A stretch of 43,111 nucleotides of DNA from CAZWRV01 sp964636325 (lineage in GTDB: Bacteria > Verrucomicrobiota > Lentisphaeria > Victivallales > GWF2-50-93). Under the pieces are notes generated by a model. The model was not told the DNA's origin, did no database searches, and saw nothing but the letters and a program-made list of their open reading frames with translations. The stretch is from NCBI GenBank assembly GCA_964636325.1, contig CAZWRV010000050.1, forward strand, positions 1-43,111, read 5' to 3'. Positions 17,601 through 27,800 of this stretch are shown piece by piece. Positions within the stretch are counted from its first letter, which is position 1. Each line of letters opens with the position of its first letter. Made by a program: the position numbers and the translations under genes.

Positions 17601-19717
17601 ATCCGGTCGCAGCGCCACTCGATCCACCGGTCACGCGCGGCTCCGGTCAGATAGTCGAAGCGCTGGCGGAACCTTTTCGGATCGCCCGCCTTGCCTGGAA
17701 CCTTGAGCCCGGAGTCCTTTTCAAACTGCGCCACAGTCCAGTCGTCGTATCCCCAGTTCAGGCCCGGAAGCGCGTTCCATCCCTGCCACTGCCAGGAGAG
17801 CATGAGCCTCGACGAGATTCCGGCGAACGACGCGCAGTCCGCGAGGCGGTCGGCGGCCTCGCCGAAGACCGAGACGTATATTTCCTGCACCTTGGGATGC
17901 AAGGCGTTGTAGCCGGCCTGCTTCCATCCGAACGCGGTCCCGCCGTCTCGGTTGCGGATGATATATTCCTCAGCTTCCGGCGCGATGTGCAATACCTGTT
18001 CCTTCTTGCCGTCCTTCTCCTTTTCCTCGGTCCATACGCCCATGACATACTTGTCGAAGTTCGCCTGTCCGCTGAGGTGGAATTCGGGGACATATTTGCC
18101 GTTGTATTTCTCGGCCGTAAGCGCGACCATCCTCATCATGTCGTACGACTCGCAGAAATATCCGTCGAGGATTCTGCTGGGATATGCGTTGTACTGATAT
18201 ACGTTAGCGGTGGGGAACATGAGGTTTGCCCCGAGGAACCTGTTCCACTGGCCCCATCGGTCGAGCGTGTTCAGGTGCTCGATCAGCCCCGCCGTCCCCT
18301 CGCCTGCTTTCGCTCCAAAGAAGCGCAGCCATCTCGGCCCCTCCTCGAAATAAAAGCCCATGACGCGTCCGTTCGCGGTTCCGGACGGTCCGTCCGTCAG
18401 TGCGGAGTCTACTCTGTCGATGATTATCTTGGCCGCCGCGGCCCTGTAGCCTGGCACAAGATTTATCGCGGCGACGACGATCCCTTCTTTATTCAAAGGA
18501 TAGAAGAACGCCTCGTGCGTCAGCATGGTGTTTGACAGGGTATAATGATCCCCTGTCTCGACTCCGCCGGTCAATGTGATCCCGTTCTTGCCGTCCGCGC
18601 CGTCGCATGTCCAGAACCCCATGCTCCGCCGGTCGTCGTCGGGATAGAGCACCCTGAGGCGGTAGAGGTGGTCAGCGTCCGGAAGATCGAACTTGTATGA
18701 GAAGCCGTCGGTTCCCCAATAATCCGCGGTTCCATTGCCGGACGATTCGCGGTATGCCCCGATCGGCGATTCGACGATCCTGCTTTCGCCGTCCTTCTCG
18801 AAGAAAGTCTTTCCCTTCTCCACAGGCTGGCCGTTTATCGTCTGCTTGACGCAGTCGATCTCGACGGCGGGCGAAGTCTTGAGTTCCGGCGCCGGGGGCG
18901 GCGGATTCTTGGTGTCTATGACGATGAACATTCCGGCCTTGAGATCGGCCGGGCGGGAGAGTTTGTCCCCGACCTTGGCAAGAAGCATGAATACGCCCTG
19001 GCGCGGGAATTCTATTTCGGCATCCTTTTCTACAGGCTCGGAGCATGCCGGGAAATCAAGCTTGCCGCAAGGCGTCGCCTCGCCGCTGTTCTCGTCACGG
19101 ACGACAAGCTCGTATGATGTCGGAACATCGGTTCCGCCAGAAATGCATATCTTGACCTTGCTCCCTGCGCGGACTACGTTGTGGCCGACGCCCGTCGCGC
19201 GGACGCAGCCCAGCGGCTCTCCGTCGGAGGGCCTCAGCTCCCACCTGCTCGGAAGGACACCGGGAAAGCCAAGGCGCCGGAACCTGAGCGTATGCCTGCC
19301 TTCCTTAAGATATAAATTGGCCTCCTTGTACCGGCGGCCCTGCTCGCCCTTGCGCGGCGACGGCTCGACGTCGTCCTTGTGCGAATACGTCAGCAGGAAA
19401 AGGATTTTGCCGTCGAGGAAGACATCCCTGTTCCAGCCGGCCACGCCTTCCTTCTCCATCAGTTCGAACCATCCGGACTTGGCGACGTTGAAGTCGTATT
19501 CGACCCATCCGGAGAGGCAGTTCAATGTCCCTTTCTTTTTCTCCTCTTCGACCTTGGCCCACTGATACCAGTCTATCTGCGAGCGGTCGAAGCTCCAGCC
19601 CTCGCGCAGGATCGTTCCGGCCTTGGGCGGCTCGTCAGCGGCAACCAGGACTCCGGCCGCGAAGAGGACGGCAAGAGCGGCGCATAACCTTGGCAGAGGA
19701 ATTCCCTCGATGTTCAT
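14660..19717 (-). CDS. Giant exported glycosidase-like protein with C-terminal NHL-type beta-propeller (family core copy 1)
   Basis: A 1685-residue protein. ATG 19717 has GGGAG six bases upstream and a signal peptide (cleavage near LVAADEP, about residue 27). Residues about 30-430 are beta-sandwich modules (GWFELMEKEG, then EGRHTLRFRRLGFPG, then FSYKFDLPDADHLYRLRVLY). About 445-880 form a TIM-barrel-like domain with GFYFEEGPRW, LDRWGQWNRFLGANL, YVPEFHLSG, LNWGYDDWTVAQFEKDSG (about 650), SYGRRF and ARDPVAVW (about 892). About 1090-1685 is a propeller with NHL-type blades, ending FRQPVGIAAI and LYVADVGNQRIVKFKIK. The core is shared with the 1403-aa and 1732-aa proteins. I know no named glycoside hydrolase family with these blocks; glycan hydrolysis is inferred from fold-like features and neighbours. 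The protein is probably cell-surface or periplasmic. Gap to the upstream gene is 37 bases. Confidence 0.72.
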   Translation of the reverse strand: MNIEGIPLPRLCAALAVLFAAGVLVAADEPPKAGTILREGWSFDRSQIDWYQWAKVEEEKKKGTLNCLSGWVEYDFNVAKSGWFELMEKEGVAGWNRDVFLDGKILFLLTYSHKDDVEPSPRKGEQGRRYKEANLYLKEGRHTLRFRRLGFPGVLPSRWELRPSDGEPLGCVRATGVGHNVVRAGSKVKICISGGTDVPTSYELVVRDENSGEATPCGKLDFPACSEPVEKDAEIEFPRQGVFMLLAKVGDKLSRPADLKAGMFIVIDTKNPPPPAPELKTSPAVEIDCVKQTINGQPVEKGKTFFEKDGESRIVESPIGAYRESSGNGTADYWGTDGFSYKFDLPDADHLYRLRVLYPDDDRRSMGFWTCDGADGKNGITLTGGVETGDHYTLSNTMLTHEAFFYPLNKEGIVVAAINLVPGYRAAAAKIIIDRVDSALTDGPSGTANGRVMGFYFEEGPRWLRFFGAKAGEGTAGLIEHLNTLDRWGQWNRFLGANLMFPTANVYQYNAYPSRILDGYFCESYDMMRMVALTAEKYNGKYVPEFHLSGQANFDKYVMGVWTEEKEKDGKKEQVLHIAPEAEEYIIRNRDGGTAFGWKQAGYNALHPKVQEIYVSVFGEAADRLADCASFAGISSRLMLSWQWQGWNALPGLNWGYDDWTVAQFEKDSGLKVPGKAGDPKRFRQRFDYLTGAARDRWIEWRCDRIFKYHCRLRDRIRQAKPDAKLFLNYFGPDPREAYSRDILGQMREIGMDYRRYAAEEGFVVIQGGSYGRRFSTPVGDALKTDALYSEDVKSVALLGDRGFSLYSQYYEVNDNLDWEKLGGRKGYCAFDCCTPSGVNERELYAIAMADSDTSFFVNGGNGWIFGTQPVLSPFLREFRALPALKFTPLEKARDPVAVWFREVKKEEADKLKLVPGFYFYAVNRLPKGVKVELSVANAANIFPASGGEALALGDGQTLAFELEPFMLRTFRAEGKNVSVKGCAVQAPPEISDRLAPAMSFAKDLLDDIRYRRTAPELGEPDARLAMQLLNESVMAFAEGRFWRAKGNLERSPLIRIYDINGRYPPGLLERKIPHGFVGAKNAPELEFPGSQAIIGDVRGRLSAVTDLAYDTEGNLWAASLEQVMLFDRDGNYLKCLPLTLEHKPDEGDPRWAQLANPRYLDTGSLRLTPDKRLAAMAWHTQPALYETNTGRLLRLEWGYGFPVPGMRSSLLAIDKWGCPFLNCPEPAETKGVYKFREDGAMSFDFSSDGLPSNRLMAGTASGAALDAKENIYLTSAEGIKILSPAGKEIEALASAEFKNLGRIAVLPDGSNILATGADARSIVRFEKGSDAKFAKKWSFQLPAKVSAIALSPDLGLTVGFQNETDGIVAREYFILGGGLERKRDLIPGLSQLQAQSLKGFTQMKVRDRKVYYLAYNKLMSLVPGLQDKIEAVYDPQLPNATIQSFALAPDGAIFLASNFGFYGNTRGMNVYRCAKTAEGWEKPKMINGEKPLFDNWSYTPTDMEFDPEGRLILRLDDPELKSSGPTVTLFRYSLDGKREKLVHLGGTSGWGDYGLHVAADGRIFVAGGGTRSVTELSGKGELIWQEKFNAHQGYGSTPFRQPLGITTDSQGRVWLTEPARNNVVCLDQKGTLLKTFGNFGTLDSRDGMSFRQPVGIAAITDAQGTEWLYVADVGNQRIVKFKIK

Positions 19718-19754
19718 CTTTGTCTCCCTATCCTTTCCGGCATGCCTTGCCCGA

Positions 19755-22700
19755 TTATTTTGGTTTGGGGGAAAGGGAAATTCCGTGGTCGTCCGTGATG
19801 TAGGCCGCCATGGCCGATCCGAGCGAGCCGCCGTTCTGCTTGACCAGCAGTGTGTTGACCCCCTTCTTGAGGTTCAATACCGCAGGCATGGGATAATGCG
19901 TGGTGAAGTCCGCGCCGCCGCTCTCCTGCTGAGTCTTCGGATCGATTGACGTGCGCAGCCGTTCGCCGTTCAGCCATGCCACTGCCCACCAATCGACGCC
20001 AAGATGAAGCTGGGCGCTCCGGTCCGTGTCGGAATCAATGAATGTGACTGCGAAGTTGACGTCGGCCTGCGACGAGCCGGTTCGAATCGGCATGCTGACG
20101 ACGAGGTCGTCGAGCTTGCAGAGCGTGGAGTCCGTCTTCTGCGTCCATCTAAGCTCCCTTCCATCCGCGAGCCTGTATGCGGCGCCGAGATCGACCTCCT
20201 GTTCGGGTCCGTATATGGTTTCAAAGCTTTTCCGCAGCCCCTCCGCGTCGTCCCGGCGTCCCGCGACATGCAGCCCCCAGAAGCCCGGGAAGGGCCCGAC
20301 CACCGACCATGCGGAGTTCGGCATCGGCTTGAGAAGCGGCAGTATCTGCAGCGCGTAGACGCCGAACGGCCCGTCGCGGCGCATTGAAAGCTGCGCCTTG
20401 CCGGCCTTGAGCTTGAGCGCCGGAAATGCGAATGTTTCCGGGTCGCACGGCTTCGAGGTCTCCATCGCGGAAGGCAGGCTTTCCCCGTTGATGGAGGCGA
20501 CAGTGACTCCTGGAAGCGGTGAAACATGCCCTATCCTTATCACATATGGGCCGTCGGCAGGAATCTCAAGTGTCAATTCAAGCATCCCGGAGTCGGCCGC
20601 CAGTATCTGGGAGCCGCCCCATTCCTTGTTGATGTCGGATGAGGGTTTTATAACGGCCTTGGAACCGGACGGCAGCATCTTCTCAAGCGCATCGGCTTTG
20701 ATGACGGGGCGTTTCGGTATCCAGTGCCCTTCGCGCGGCCTTTCCTGGAGCAGGCCGGGGAATTTCGTGACGACCTGCCCTTCCGGCATCCGCGCTGTGT
20801 CCTCGTAAATCTTGAGCGCAGGCGCCATTGACAAGGATGTCCTCGCCCGCCAGAGCCAGCCTTTCGAATAAGCGTCCCAGGCGGCGGCGATCTGCCGCAT
20901 GAATGCGCCGCGGTCCGCCGCGGAGAAATCGTCCTTGCGCGGTCCGGAGATCATGTTGGCGACGTCCTGCGCGAAGGCGATGCGGTTCCTGACATAAGAT
21001 ATCTTGTCTTCGGGGACGATTGTCTTTGTCGTTACGACGGATGCGGACGCGGAAGTCCGGAACGACCTCAGCTCGTACGGTTCGAGATCGAGCGGCAGGA
21101 CCGCGCCGGTCAGCCGAATCTTTTCGCCGGTTCCGAGTCTGAAGACCTCGTCCGTCCCGGCGAGAGTTATCTCAATCCGGACCGGATACTGCTCGCGGTT
21201 GACGGCGTAGAAGTAAAACGCGTCCGGAGCAATGTTTCGGGCTTCAGTTTTCCCTGGCACCTGAAAACTGGAGCCTGAAAGCATCTTCTGCCACACCGCC
21301 ACCGGATCACGGGCCGATTCCACGCGTTCGAACGGGAGGGCCGGAAGAGCGCAGAATTCGGCGAACCACGGATTCCATATCTCGGGATCGCCGTAGATGT
21401 CGGTGTTGCCGCCGTCGCGGAGGAACGAGCTGTCCTGTTCCGCCAGGACGACCGCGAACTTTTCAAGGCTGTTGCGTCCCGACGCGAGCGCGGCCGAACA
21501 ATAGTATGGGACCGGCTCCTTGCCGACCGCGACGCCCAGCTTTTCCGCCGGCCAGAAGGTCGCAAGCTCTTGGTAGTACATGTATGCGGCGAAGGAGCGG
21601 TTCACCCCCATGCCTGCGCCGACGTTCTCCGGATCGAGGAAGTCGTCGTAAATCCGCTGATCCTGCACGCCGAGGTTGCGGAATCCGTAGCGTGCGCCTG
21701 GTATCATTGCGAGGCCGTCGACGCTCTTCAGCTTTTCAAGGTCGACACCGCATTCGAGGGCGCGGCGGCTGACGGAGGAAGGCTGGTCGTAGCAGGGATC
21801 GCAGCGGAAGTCGCCGAATATGCCGAAGAAAATATCCGGACGCGATCCGCGTATCCTGTCGCGGATGCGGAGGTGGTAGTCGAGAATCCTATGGTTGCGC
21901 CATGATATCCATTTGTCGAGCATGTCCTTTGAGACCAGAAATTCATAGCGTTTCAGGAAGCGCCCCGGATCGTCGTCCGCACCGGGTACCTTTGTTCCGG
22001 AATCCTTCTCGAACTGTCTGATGATCCAGTCGCCATAGCCCCAGTTAAGGCTGGGGAAAGTGTAGTCGCCGCGGAAGAGCCATCCGTCGGCGCGGACTGT
22101 GATTCCGCAGAACGCGGGGCTGTCGCGGAGCTTGTCGGCAAGCTCGCCGAAGGCGTCGATCCAGGCCTTCTGGACCACCGGATGCAGCGGGTTCAGGTCG
22201 CACACGGCCGAATTCTGCCCCCTGGCAGCGCCATGGCAGCTGAAGGATCGGACGTCGTCAGGGTTCTCCGCGAGCGCGGGGAGCGTGACGAGGTTCATGT
22301 ACCACTGCGCCGGAAAGACTTCGGGAGTGTACCGCATCCCGTATTTTTCGCAGATCAGGGCGGCGAGCCTGCATTGGTCGTAGTCGGTCGGCATGAAGCC
22401 ATCCAAGGTCGTCGTGCGCCAGAATGCCCCCTGGTAGCCGGCGCCGCATGCGCTTATGCCGTTGACGCCGAAGTATCTGCAAAGGCGCGCCCAGCGGTCC
22501 AGGCCGACCATGTCATGGACTATTCCGCCCTGGTATGCCGATGCGACGTTGACAAGGTAACGCCAGTTCTCAGCCTCCTCATACCAGTGGCAGAAGACAC
22601 GGCCGCCCGGATTGTCGGCCTTTGCCGCGGGAACCTGGTCGCCCTCAAAGCGGCTGACAGTGATCTTCGACGCCGCGGCGCGATGGCCCACCTGCTGGGT

Positions 22701-23966
22701 CAGAATCGCGAACATCATACGCTTCGAGGCGGCCCACACAATAGTACGGTGATGTCGGATCTGCCCGCTCAGCGGCTGCATTCCCCCGGTCTCGTATGCC
22801 TTTGCGGAGTATGCGGTGCCCTTGGCGAACCCACCGGTCTTCTCGTCAATCCAGTTCTGGCTTATCGTCACCGACCGCCGCGCGTCGTCGGGAAATTCGA
22901 CGTCTATCAGGTACGGCACCTGCAACTCCGGGAGGTCTATCCTGTATGAGAATCCTGAATAGCTGTGTGGATCGTCCGGCCTCTTCATAGGTTCCGAGCC
23001 GGGCACCGTGCAGTCATGGCTCTCGCGGTATGAGACCGCCGCCGTCCTGACGACACGTGTCGGGCCGTTGCACTCGACGAACGCTCCGTCCGGAACCGGG
23101 GTTCCGTTGTCGGTCTGGGCAACGCAGTCGATTACATGGACGGGAACAGTTCCGCCGCCGCCTTTCGGCGCGGCGGCGACGTCTATAACGGCGTATTCGC
23201 CTATGGGGAACTCGCACGGGAGCAGATCCCGCCCGCCCTTCACCCTGGCAGACAGGGAGAAAGCGCCCTCGGCCGGGCATGGAATTGCCAGATTCCTTGT
23301 TTCAGGTCTTGCCGCCGGCGGAAATGAGACCTCTGCGACCAGTTCCGGCCGCCTCGACGCATCCGTCAGATCGCGGCGGAGAAGTTCATATGCGGCCTCT
23401 TTGCCGGCGCCTCCCCCTGTGACCTTGATCTCCAACTTTTCGCCTGCGCGGACGATGTCGACGAGCGTCTTCTCCGCAGTTATGCAGGCTTCGGGGCGCC
23501 CGCCCGCCGCCCGGAGCTCGAAACCGCCGATCATCATGATCGGAAACGAGGTGCGCCCTATCCTCTGTATCCGCAGGACATGCTTTCCAGAGCTCAGCCA
23601 GATGTTGCCAGCCTTGGCGTCCTTGGAGCCCTTTTCCATCCGGCTTGTGGTGCGGAAGCGCCACAAGCAGGTGCCGTCAAGGATCAGGTCATGCCGCATC
23701 CCTTCGCCAGCGTTCGTGTAGACAAGCTCATACCATCCTTCGGCCGGAACGCTTATCTCATAGTCGGCGACGAATCCCTGCGGATAGGGGCCTTCCTTTT
23801 TAACGGGCTTTTCATAGGGTCGGCCATCCCCCCATTCGATCCTCGAAAAGTCCCAGAAATCCTTCGATACCGCAATGGAGCCAGAACCATCCTCGGCGCA
23901 GGATGTTGACATCAGCAGCGGGATCGCCATTGAAGACAAGAAGACGGCCAGCACGACTTTTTCCAT
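19755..23966 (-). CDS. Giant exported glycosidase-like protein with C-terminal sugar-binding and 'GPF' modules (family core copy 2)
   Basis: A 1403-residue protein. Start 23966 has AGGGAG upstream and gives a signal peptide (MEKVVLAVFLSSMAIPLLM, cleavage near TSCAED); an earlier in-frame ATG at 24053 lies inside the preceding gene. Core blocks match copy 1: GWYELVYTNAGEGM, DLPELQVPYLIDVEFPDD, CHWYEEAENW (about 455), LDRWARLCRYFGVNG, YTPEVFPAQ, LNWGYGDWIIRQFEKDSG (about 640), ARYGFRNLG, GGNTDIYGDPEIW and ARDPVAVW (about 889). The tail has the module ending GKAQLSMRRDGPFGVYALQI, then SVVGPFPGFWG (about 1220), VDWWAVAWLNGERL and LKKGVNTLLVKQNGGSLGS. It is placed between copy 1 (37-base gap) and a pseudopilin gene (50-base gap). 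Probably a secreted polysaccharide hydrolase; not experimentally anchored. Confidence 0.72.
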   Translation of the reverse strand: MEKVVLAVFLSSMAIPLLMSTSCAEDGSGSIAVSKDFWDFSRIEWGDGRPYEKPVKKEGPYPQGFVADYEISVPAEGWYELVYTNAGEGMRHDLILDGTCLWRFRTTSRMEKGSKDAKAGNIWLSSGKHVLRIQRIGRTSFPIMMIGGFELRAAGGRPEACITAEKTLVDIVRAGEKLEIKVTGGGAGKEAAYELLRRDLTDASRRPELVAEVSFPPAARPETRNLAIPCPAEGAFSLSARVKGGRDLLPCEFPIGEYAVIDVAAAPKGGGGTVPVHVIDCVAQTDNGTPVPDGAFVECNGPTRVVRTAAVSYRESHDCTVPGSEPMKRPDDPHSYSGFSYRIDLPELQVPYLIDVEFPDDARRSVTISQNWIDEKTGGFAKGTAYSAKAYETGGMQPLSGQIRHHRTIVWAASKRMMFAILTQQVGHRAAASKITVSRFEGDQVPAAKADNPGGRVFCHWYEEAENWRYLVNVASAYQGGIVHDMVGLDRWARLCRYFGVNGISACGAGYQGAFWRTTTLDGFMPTDYDQCRLAALICEKYGMRYTPEVFPAQWYMNLVTLPALAENPDDVRSFSCHGAARGQNSAVCDLNPLHPVVQKAWIDAFGELADKLRDSPAFCGITVRADGWLFRGDYTFPSLNWGYGDWIIRQFEKDSGTKVPGADDDPGRFLKRYEFLVSKDMLDKWISWRNHRILDYHLRIRDRIRGSRPDIFFGIFGDFRCDPCYDQPSSVSRRALECGVDLEKLKSVDGLAMIPGARYGFRNLGVQDQRIYDDFLDPENVGAGMGVNRSFAAYMYYQELATFWPAEKLGVAVGKEPVPYYCSAALASGRNSLEKFAVVLAEQDSSFLRDGGNTDIYGDPEIWNPWFAEFCALPALPFERVESARDPVAVWQKMLSGSSFQVPGKTEARNIAPDAFYFYAVNREQYPVRIEITLAGTDEVFRLGTGEKIRLTGAVLPLDLEPYELRSFRTSASASVVTTKTIVPEDKISYVRNRIAFAQDVANMISGPRKDDFSAADRGAFMRQIAAAWDAYSKGWLWRARTSLSMAPALKIYEDTARMPEGQVVTKFPGLLQERPREGHWIPKRPVIKADALEKMLPSGSKAVIKPSSDINKEWGGSQILAADSGMLELTLEIPADGPYVIRIGHVSPLPGVTVASINGESLPSAMETSKPCDPETFAFPALKLKAGKAQLSMRRDGPFGVYALQILPLLKPMPNSAWSVVGPFPGFWGLHVAGRRDDAEGLRKSFETIYGPEQEVDLGAAYRLADGRELRWTQKTDSTLCKLDDLVVSMPIRTGSSQADVNFAVTFIDSDTDRSAQLHLGVDWWAVAWLNGERLRTSIDPKTQQESGGADFTTHYPMPAVLNLKKGVNTLLVKQNGGSLGSAMAAYITDDHGISLSPKPK

Positions 23967-24016
23967 GTGAAATTCTCCCTTCTTTTTGTGGAAAATACGG
24001 ATAACCTGCCTTTGCA

Positions 24017-24787
24017 TCAGAAATCCGGAATTGGATCCTCTTTCCTGAGCCATCTGTTCGCCGCGGCGGCATCCGACGCCTTGGGGAAGTAATTGCCCCC
24101 GAACGCCTGGACATGGGAGTCAAGGAAGAGGACGTTCGCCCTCCCCTTGATCCACTGGTTCGCCTGCTGGACGAATGAACCGCCGTGGCGCAGCGAGACG
24201 TTTCCGCCGGTCGGCGAGTTGTAGAACTCTGCGTTCCTAAGACGCAGCTGCCCGGCGTCGCAGCCGTCCATCTTGCTGACCTTGCCCCATGGCGCCTTGA
24301 ACTGCGAAAGCTTGAAAGGGAGCCCCAGATCCGGCCAGTTGCTGGCTTCTATGCTGTTGACATGGCCGTTCTGAACCCATGACGGATGGTTCCCGTTGAA
24401 GATGCCTGAGGGATTCTTGGGGCATACAAGATAAAGGCCGGGCGGCTGTCCGTCCATCGGCTTGCAGCTGAACGACGAATTGAAGCCGAGATAGTCGACG
24501 ATCTTCGAAAATTCGGGGCAGTTCGGATTGTTAGGCGGCGGGACGCTCCTCATATCCGGGATGTAGTCCTCGTTGTCGTAGATATACATGGCCTCGGCCT
24601 GGCCGAGGGACTTCAGCTTGTTGGCGCAGTCGGTCTGCTTAGCGACCTCCCGAGCCTGCTGGAGCGCCGGCAGCAGCATCGCGGCCAGTATCGCGATGAT
24701 CGCGATGACGACCAGAAGTTCGATGAGTGTAAAGGCTATGTACACTGCTTGCTCACCAGTCTTTCTATGGATCGATGAGCTGATCAT
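24017..24787 (-). CDS. Pseudopilin-like protein inside the giant-enzyme gene run
   Basis: A 256-residue protein. ATG 24787 has AGGGGC seven bases upstream. An 18-residue leader (MISSSIHRKTGEQAVYIA) precedes FTLIELLVVIAIIAIL; Glu5 of the mature form is present, and the residue before the cleavage point is Ala. The body has LKSLGQAEAMYIYDNEDYIP and the usual end motif ANVLFLDSHVQAFGGNYFP. It lies between two giant paralogues with gaps of 57 and 50 bases, so it is very probably in their operon. The pilin-helix DNA (24659-24727) is identical over 69 bases to that of the pseudopilin at 30427-31209. Role: inner-membrane anchored, perhaps a substrate adapter of a type II-like export machine; inferred. 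Confidence 0.82.
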   Translation of the reverse strand: MISSSIHRKTGEQAVYIAFTLIELLVVIAIIAILAAMLLPALQQAREVAKQTDCANKLKSLGQAEAMYIYDNEDYIPDMRSVPPPNNPNCPEFSKIVDYLGFNSSFSCKPMDGQPPGLYLVCPKNPSGIFNGNHPSWVQNGHVNSIEASNWPDLGLPFKLSQFKAPWGKVSKMDGCDAGQLRLRNAEFYNSPTGGNVSLRHGGSFVQQANQWIKGRANVLFLDSHVQAFGGNYFPKASDAAAANRWLRKEDPIPDF

Positions 24788-24844
24788 TTTATGCCCCTAT
24801 CCACTTATGCTTGGTATTAAGCTGGGATTTTTAGTTATGGTTGC

Positions 24845-27800
24845 CTATTGTTTTTCAGTCTGTGAGAACATCAAATTCCCAGTATCGCTGACGGCCATCC
24901 AGAATCCGTTGCCGAGGCTGCCGGACGCGATCTTGACGAAGAGTTCGTTAGCTCCAGGCTTGAGAGGGACATCCACCTGGAACTGGCCCTTGAAAGGCGC
25001 TCCTCCATGCGGTTCGACGTCCTTGACGAGTTCGCCGTTGATCCAGATCTTCATCCAGTAGTCCATTCCGTAGAGCAGACGGACATAAGCTTCGACGGGC
25101 GAATGGATGTATGTCATGGCATATCCTATTGTCCCATAGTAGCGGTCGAAGATCCGCCCGAGATCTATGAAATCGCTGCTGCCGTCGATCTTGACCCATG
25201 CGGATTTTTTCCCGTCAGCGACATCATACACTGCTGCCGCATCCCTTTTGTTTTCAGGAGGACGCCAGTCTTTCTCGCGCATCGCGGCATCTATCTTGCT
25301 CCCAATCTCGCGGTCGCGCGGATCGCCGACGACGAAAGGCCCTGCGGCGATCCAATTGCCCGAGACGATGTCGGTGAAGGCCGGAGATAGCACTATGAAG
25401 CGGATGGCTGTCCGTTCGCCGGAAATCCGTTTCAGCGAGATCCGCGCCTTTCCATGCTGGAGCTTGACGGCGCCTGCGGCTCGAACCAGAGCCGGAACCG
25501 GGATATCCGCAGCTCTGGTGCTGTTCATGACGCTGACAGTCTTGCCATTGATGAAAAGTTCGATTGTTCCGAAGGCCGCTCCCGCAATCTGCCCCATCTC
25601 GACGCCGGTCATGGCATCGAACGGAATGTCCAGCTCAAATTCCAGTTCAGGGTCGTTCGAGACCAACAAGGTTTCGGCAGGCCAGACATCGTCAATTTTC
25701 ATAAGTTCAGCATTGCCTTTGACAAGGCGCTTGGTCAGATCGTCCGGCAGATAAGCCCCCGGAGGCGGGACAGGCGCCCCAATCTCGCGGAGATTCGGCG
25801 GCTGCCGTTTACAGCGGTCGTATATCTTGCGGAGCATGTGATTTTCGATCATCGTCCGAGCGCGCCAGAAATGTCCCTTGATCAGTTCATTCTTCGCATC
25901 TGCGGCTTTCTCCGCGAGCAGCTTCGATTCGTCGGGCCTGAGCTCCAGACCAAGTTTTCCGGCCTTCGCATCGGCCGACAGGGCTTCGAGAAAGGAGACC
26001 AGATTTTCAACATGGGTGCGGTCGGCCTCGGGTATCTCAATCTTGACCGAGGCGATATCTGTGCCGGCCCCGGAGCAGAAAGTCCTTAATTCATAGGGTT
26101 TTAGCTCATATGAAAGTATTCCGTCCTTGAGCTGGACCGGCTCCTTTACCGCCAACCTTTCTACTTTGTCCGCATTCTTCAGAGTCATCTGAACTTTCAC
26201 CGGATAGCGTTCGCGGTTGACGGCGTAGAATAAGAAGTTATCATTTTTCTTAAGCTCCCAGACTGCCACCGGGTCTCGCGCATCATCCCGCGGCGTGAAT
26301 GGGATGTCCGGCAGGGTGCGGTACTCGACGAGGAACTCGGAGATGACAGGCTGTCCAACCGTATATGCGTTGCCGCCGTCGGCGAGGAAGGCGGCGTCTG
26401 TTTCGGCGAGCTGGACTGCCCAGCGCTCGTTGGCGTGACGCCCGGACGGGTTGACCACTCCGCTCATCCAGGTGCGCTTGGTTTCCTTCGGAAATCCTAT
26501 GGACTCCGGCGGAACGACCTGCTCTGTGGCCTCGAAATAGCCTGCGCCGTCGAGGAATGACGCTCGCCCGTCGGGAGCGGAAAAACGTTTCAGCGCGACG
26601 GGATCCAGCAATCCGTCCCGCATTTTCTGGACGGCCATCTCGTCGCCCATTCTGCGGCCATATGCGACACCTCCGACAAGGATCACCCCTGGAATGGCCT
26701 GAAGCTCCATCGGATCGATTCCCGCTTCGCGGGGAGCGTCCTCCTGCTCGGGCATGCAGAAGTTCGAGAGGACGGCGAGATCCGGCCTTGCCTGGCGTAC
26801 CCGCTCTGCGATTTTCGCATAAAGGGCGGTGATCTTCTTGCATCGCCATTCAATCCAATCCTCTTTCGCGTTGGCAATAAGCCAGTCATAGCGTTTGCGG
26901 AAACGCTGTGTGTCTCCTGCGTCGACCGGTATTTTTTTTCCAGTCTCCTTTTCAAAAAGGCCGACGGTATAGTCGTCGTACCCCCAGTCGAGGCTGTGGA
27001 AATTGTTGAGTCCGGGGTTGCACCAGCCCATCAGGCGTAGGCAGACTCCCTTGAGCGCCTTTGAGTCCTTGTATCTGTCCACGAACTCTCCAATCATTCC
27101 AAGGTACCACTCCTGATTCCTAGGCCACAAAGGGTTGTATATCGGCTCGGTCGACTTTGACTTTACCGCCCCGTTCTTGTTCGTCGCCATGTGCAGCCGA
27201 GCCGGATCCGCGTTGCACGGCCAGTCGAGTTCGCGAGCCTCGGGATGGAATTCGCCGATGAAGTCCATGCCGTATTTCTCGCAGTTCATGATGACGGCGC
27301 GCACAAGATCCGGGCTGTAGGGGCCGCCGAAATTGACGTTGTAGTTTGTCGGATAGAGCCCGAACTGGTAGACGACCATTGTCATCCAAAGGGTGTCCCC
27401 TCCGATATGCCGGATAGTGCGCGCCCATCGGTCGGCGGCCGTGATCATGCCGCTCATCGAACGGTCCGGCGGACCGTAGCACGCCACGAAGTTGCTGCCT
27501 TCCTCATACCAGTTGGCGAAGTGGCGTCCGCCGGCCTGCGGTATTTTCGGGAGAGGCAGGCCCCCTTCGACCTCGTAGACTCTTATTTTCGAGGCCGCAG
27601 CCCGGCGCTTGTCGAGCGCCGGGATTATCAGGACGCGCAAATCCGTGCTTCGCGCCCAGTGCAGGATCGTGTGTGTGAGCATTTTGCCCGATAGGGAGAA
27701 TTCCCCTCCGCTGTCCACTCCTCCAGCCGTAGGGTAGGCGTCGGGCGAGGCTTCGCGTATCGCAATCACATATGTCCGCAGGGCGTCGTCTGGATAGTCA

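Noticed and set aside
17588..18535. A 315-codon open frame on the + strand
   Set aside because: It lies opposite the conserved core of the 1685-aa gene, whose blocks match two paralogues; the frame itself resembles no protein family.
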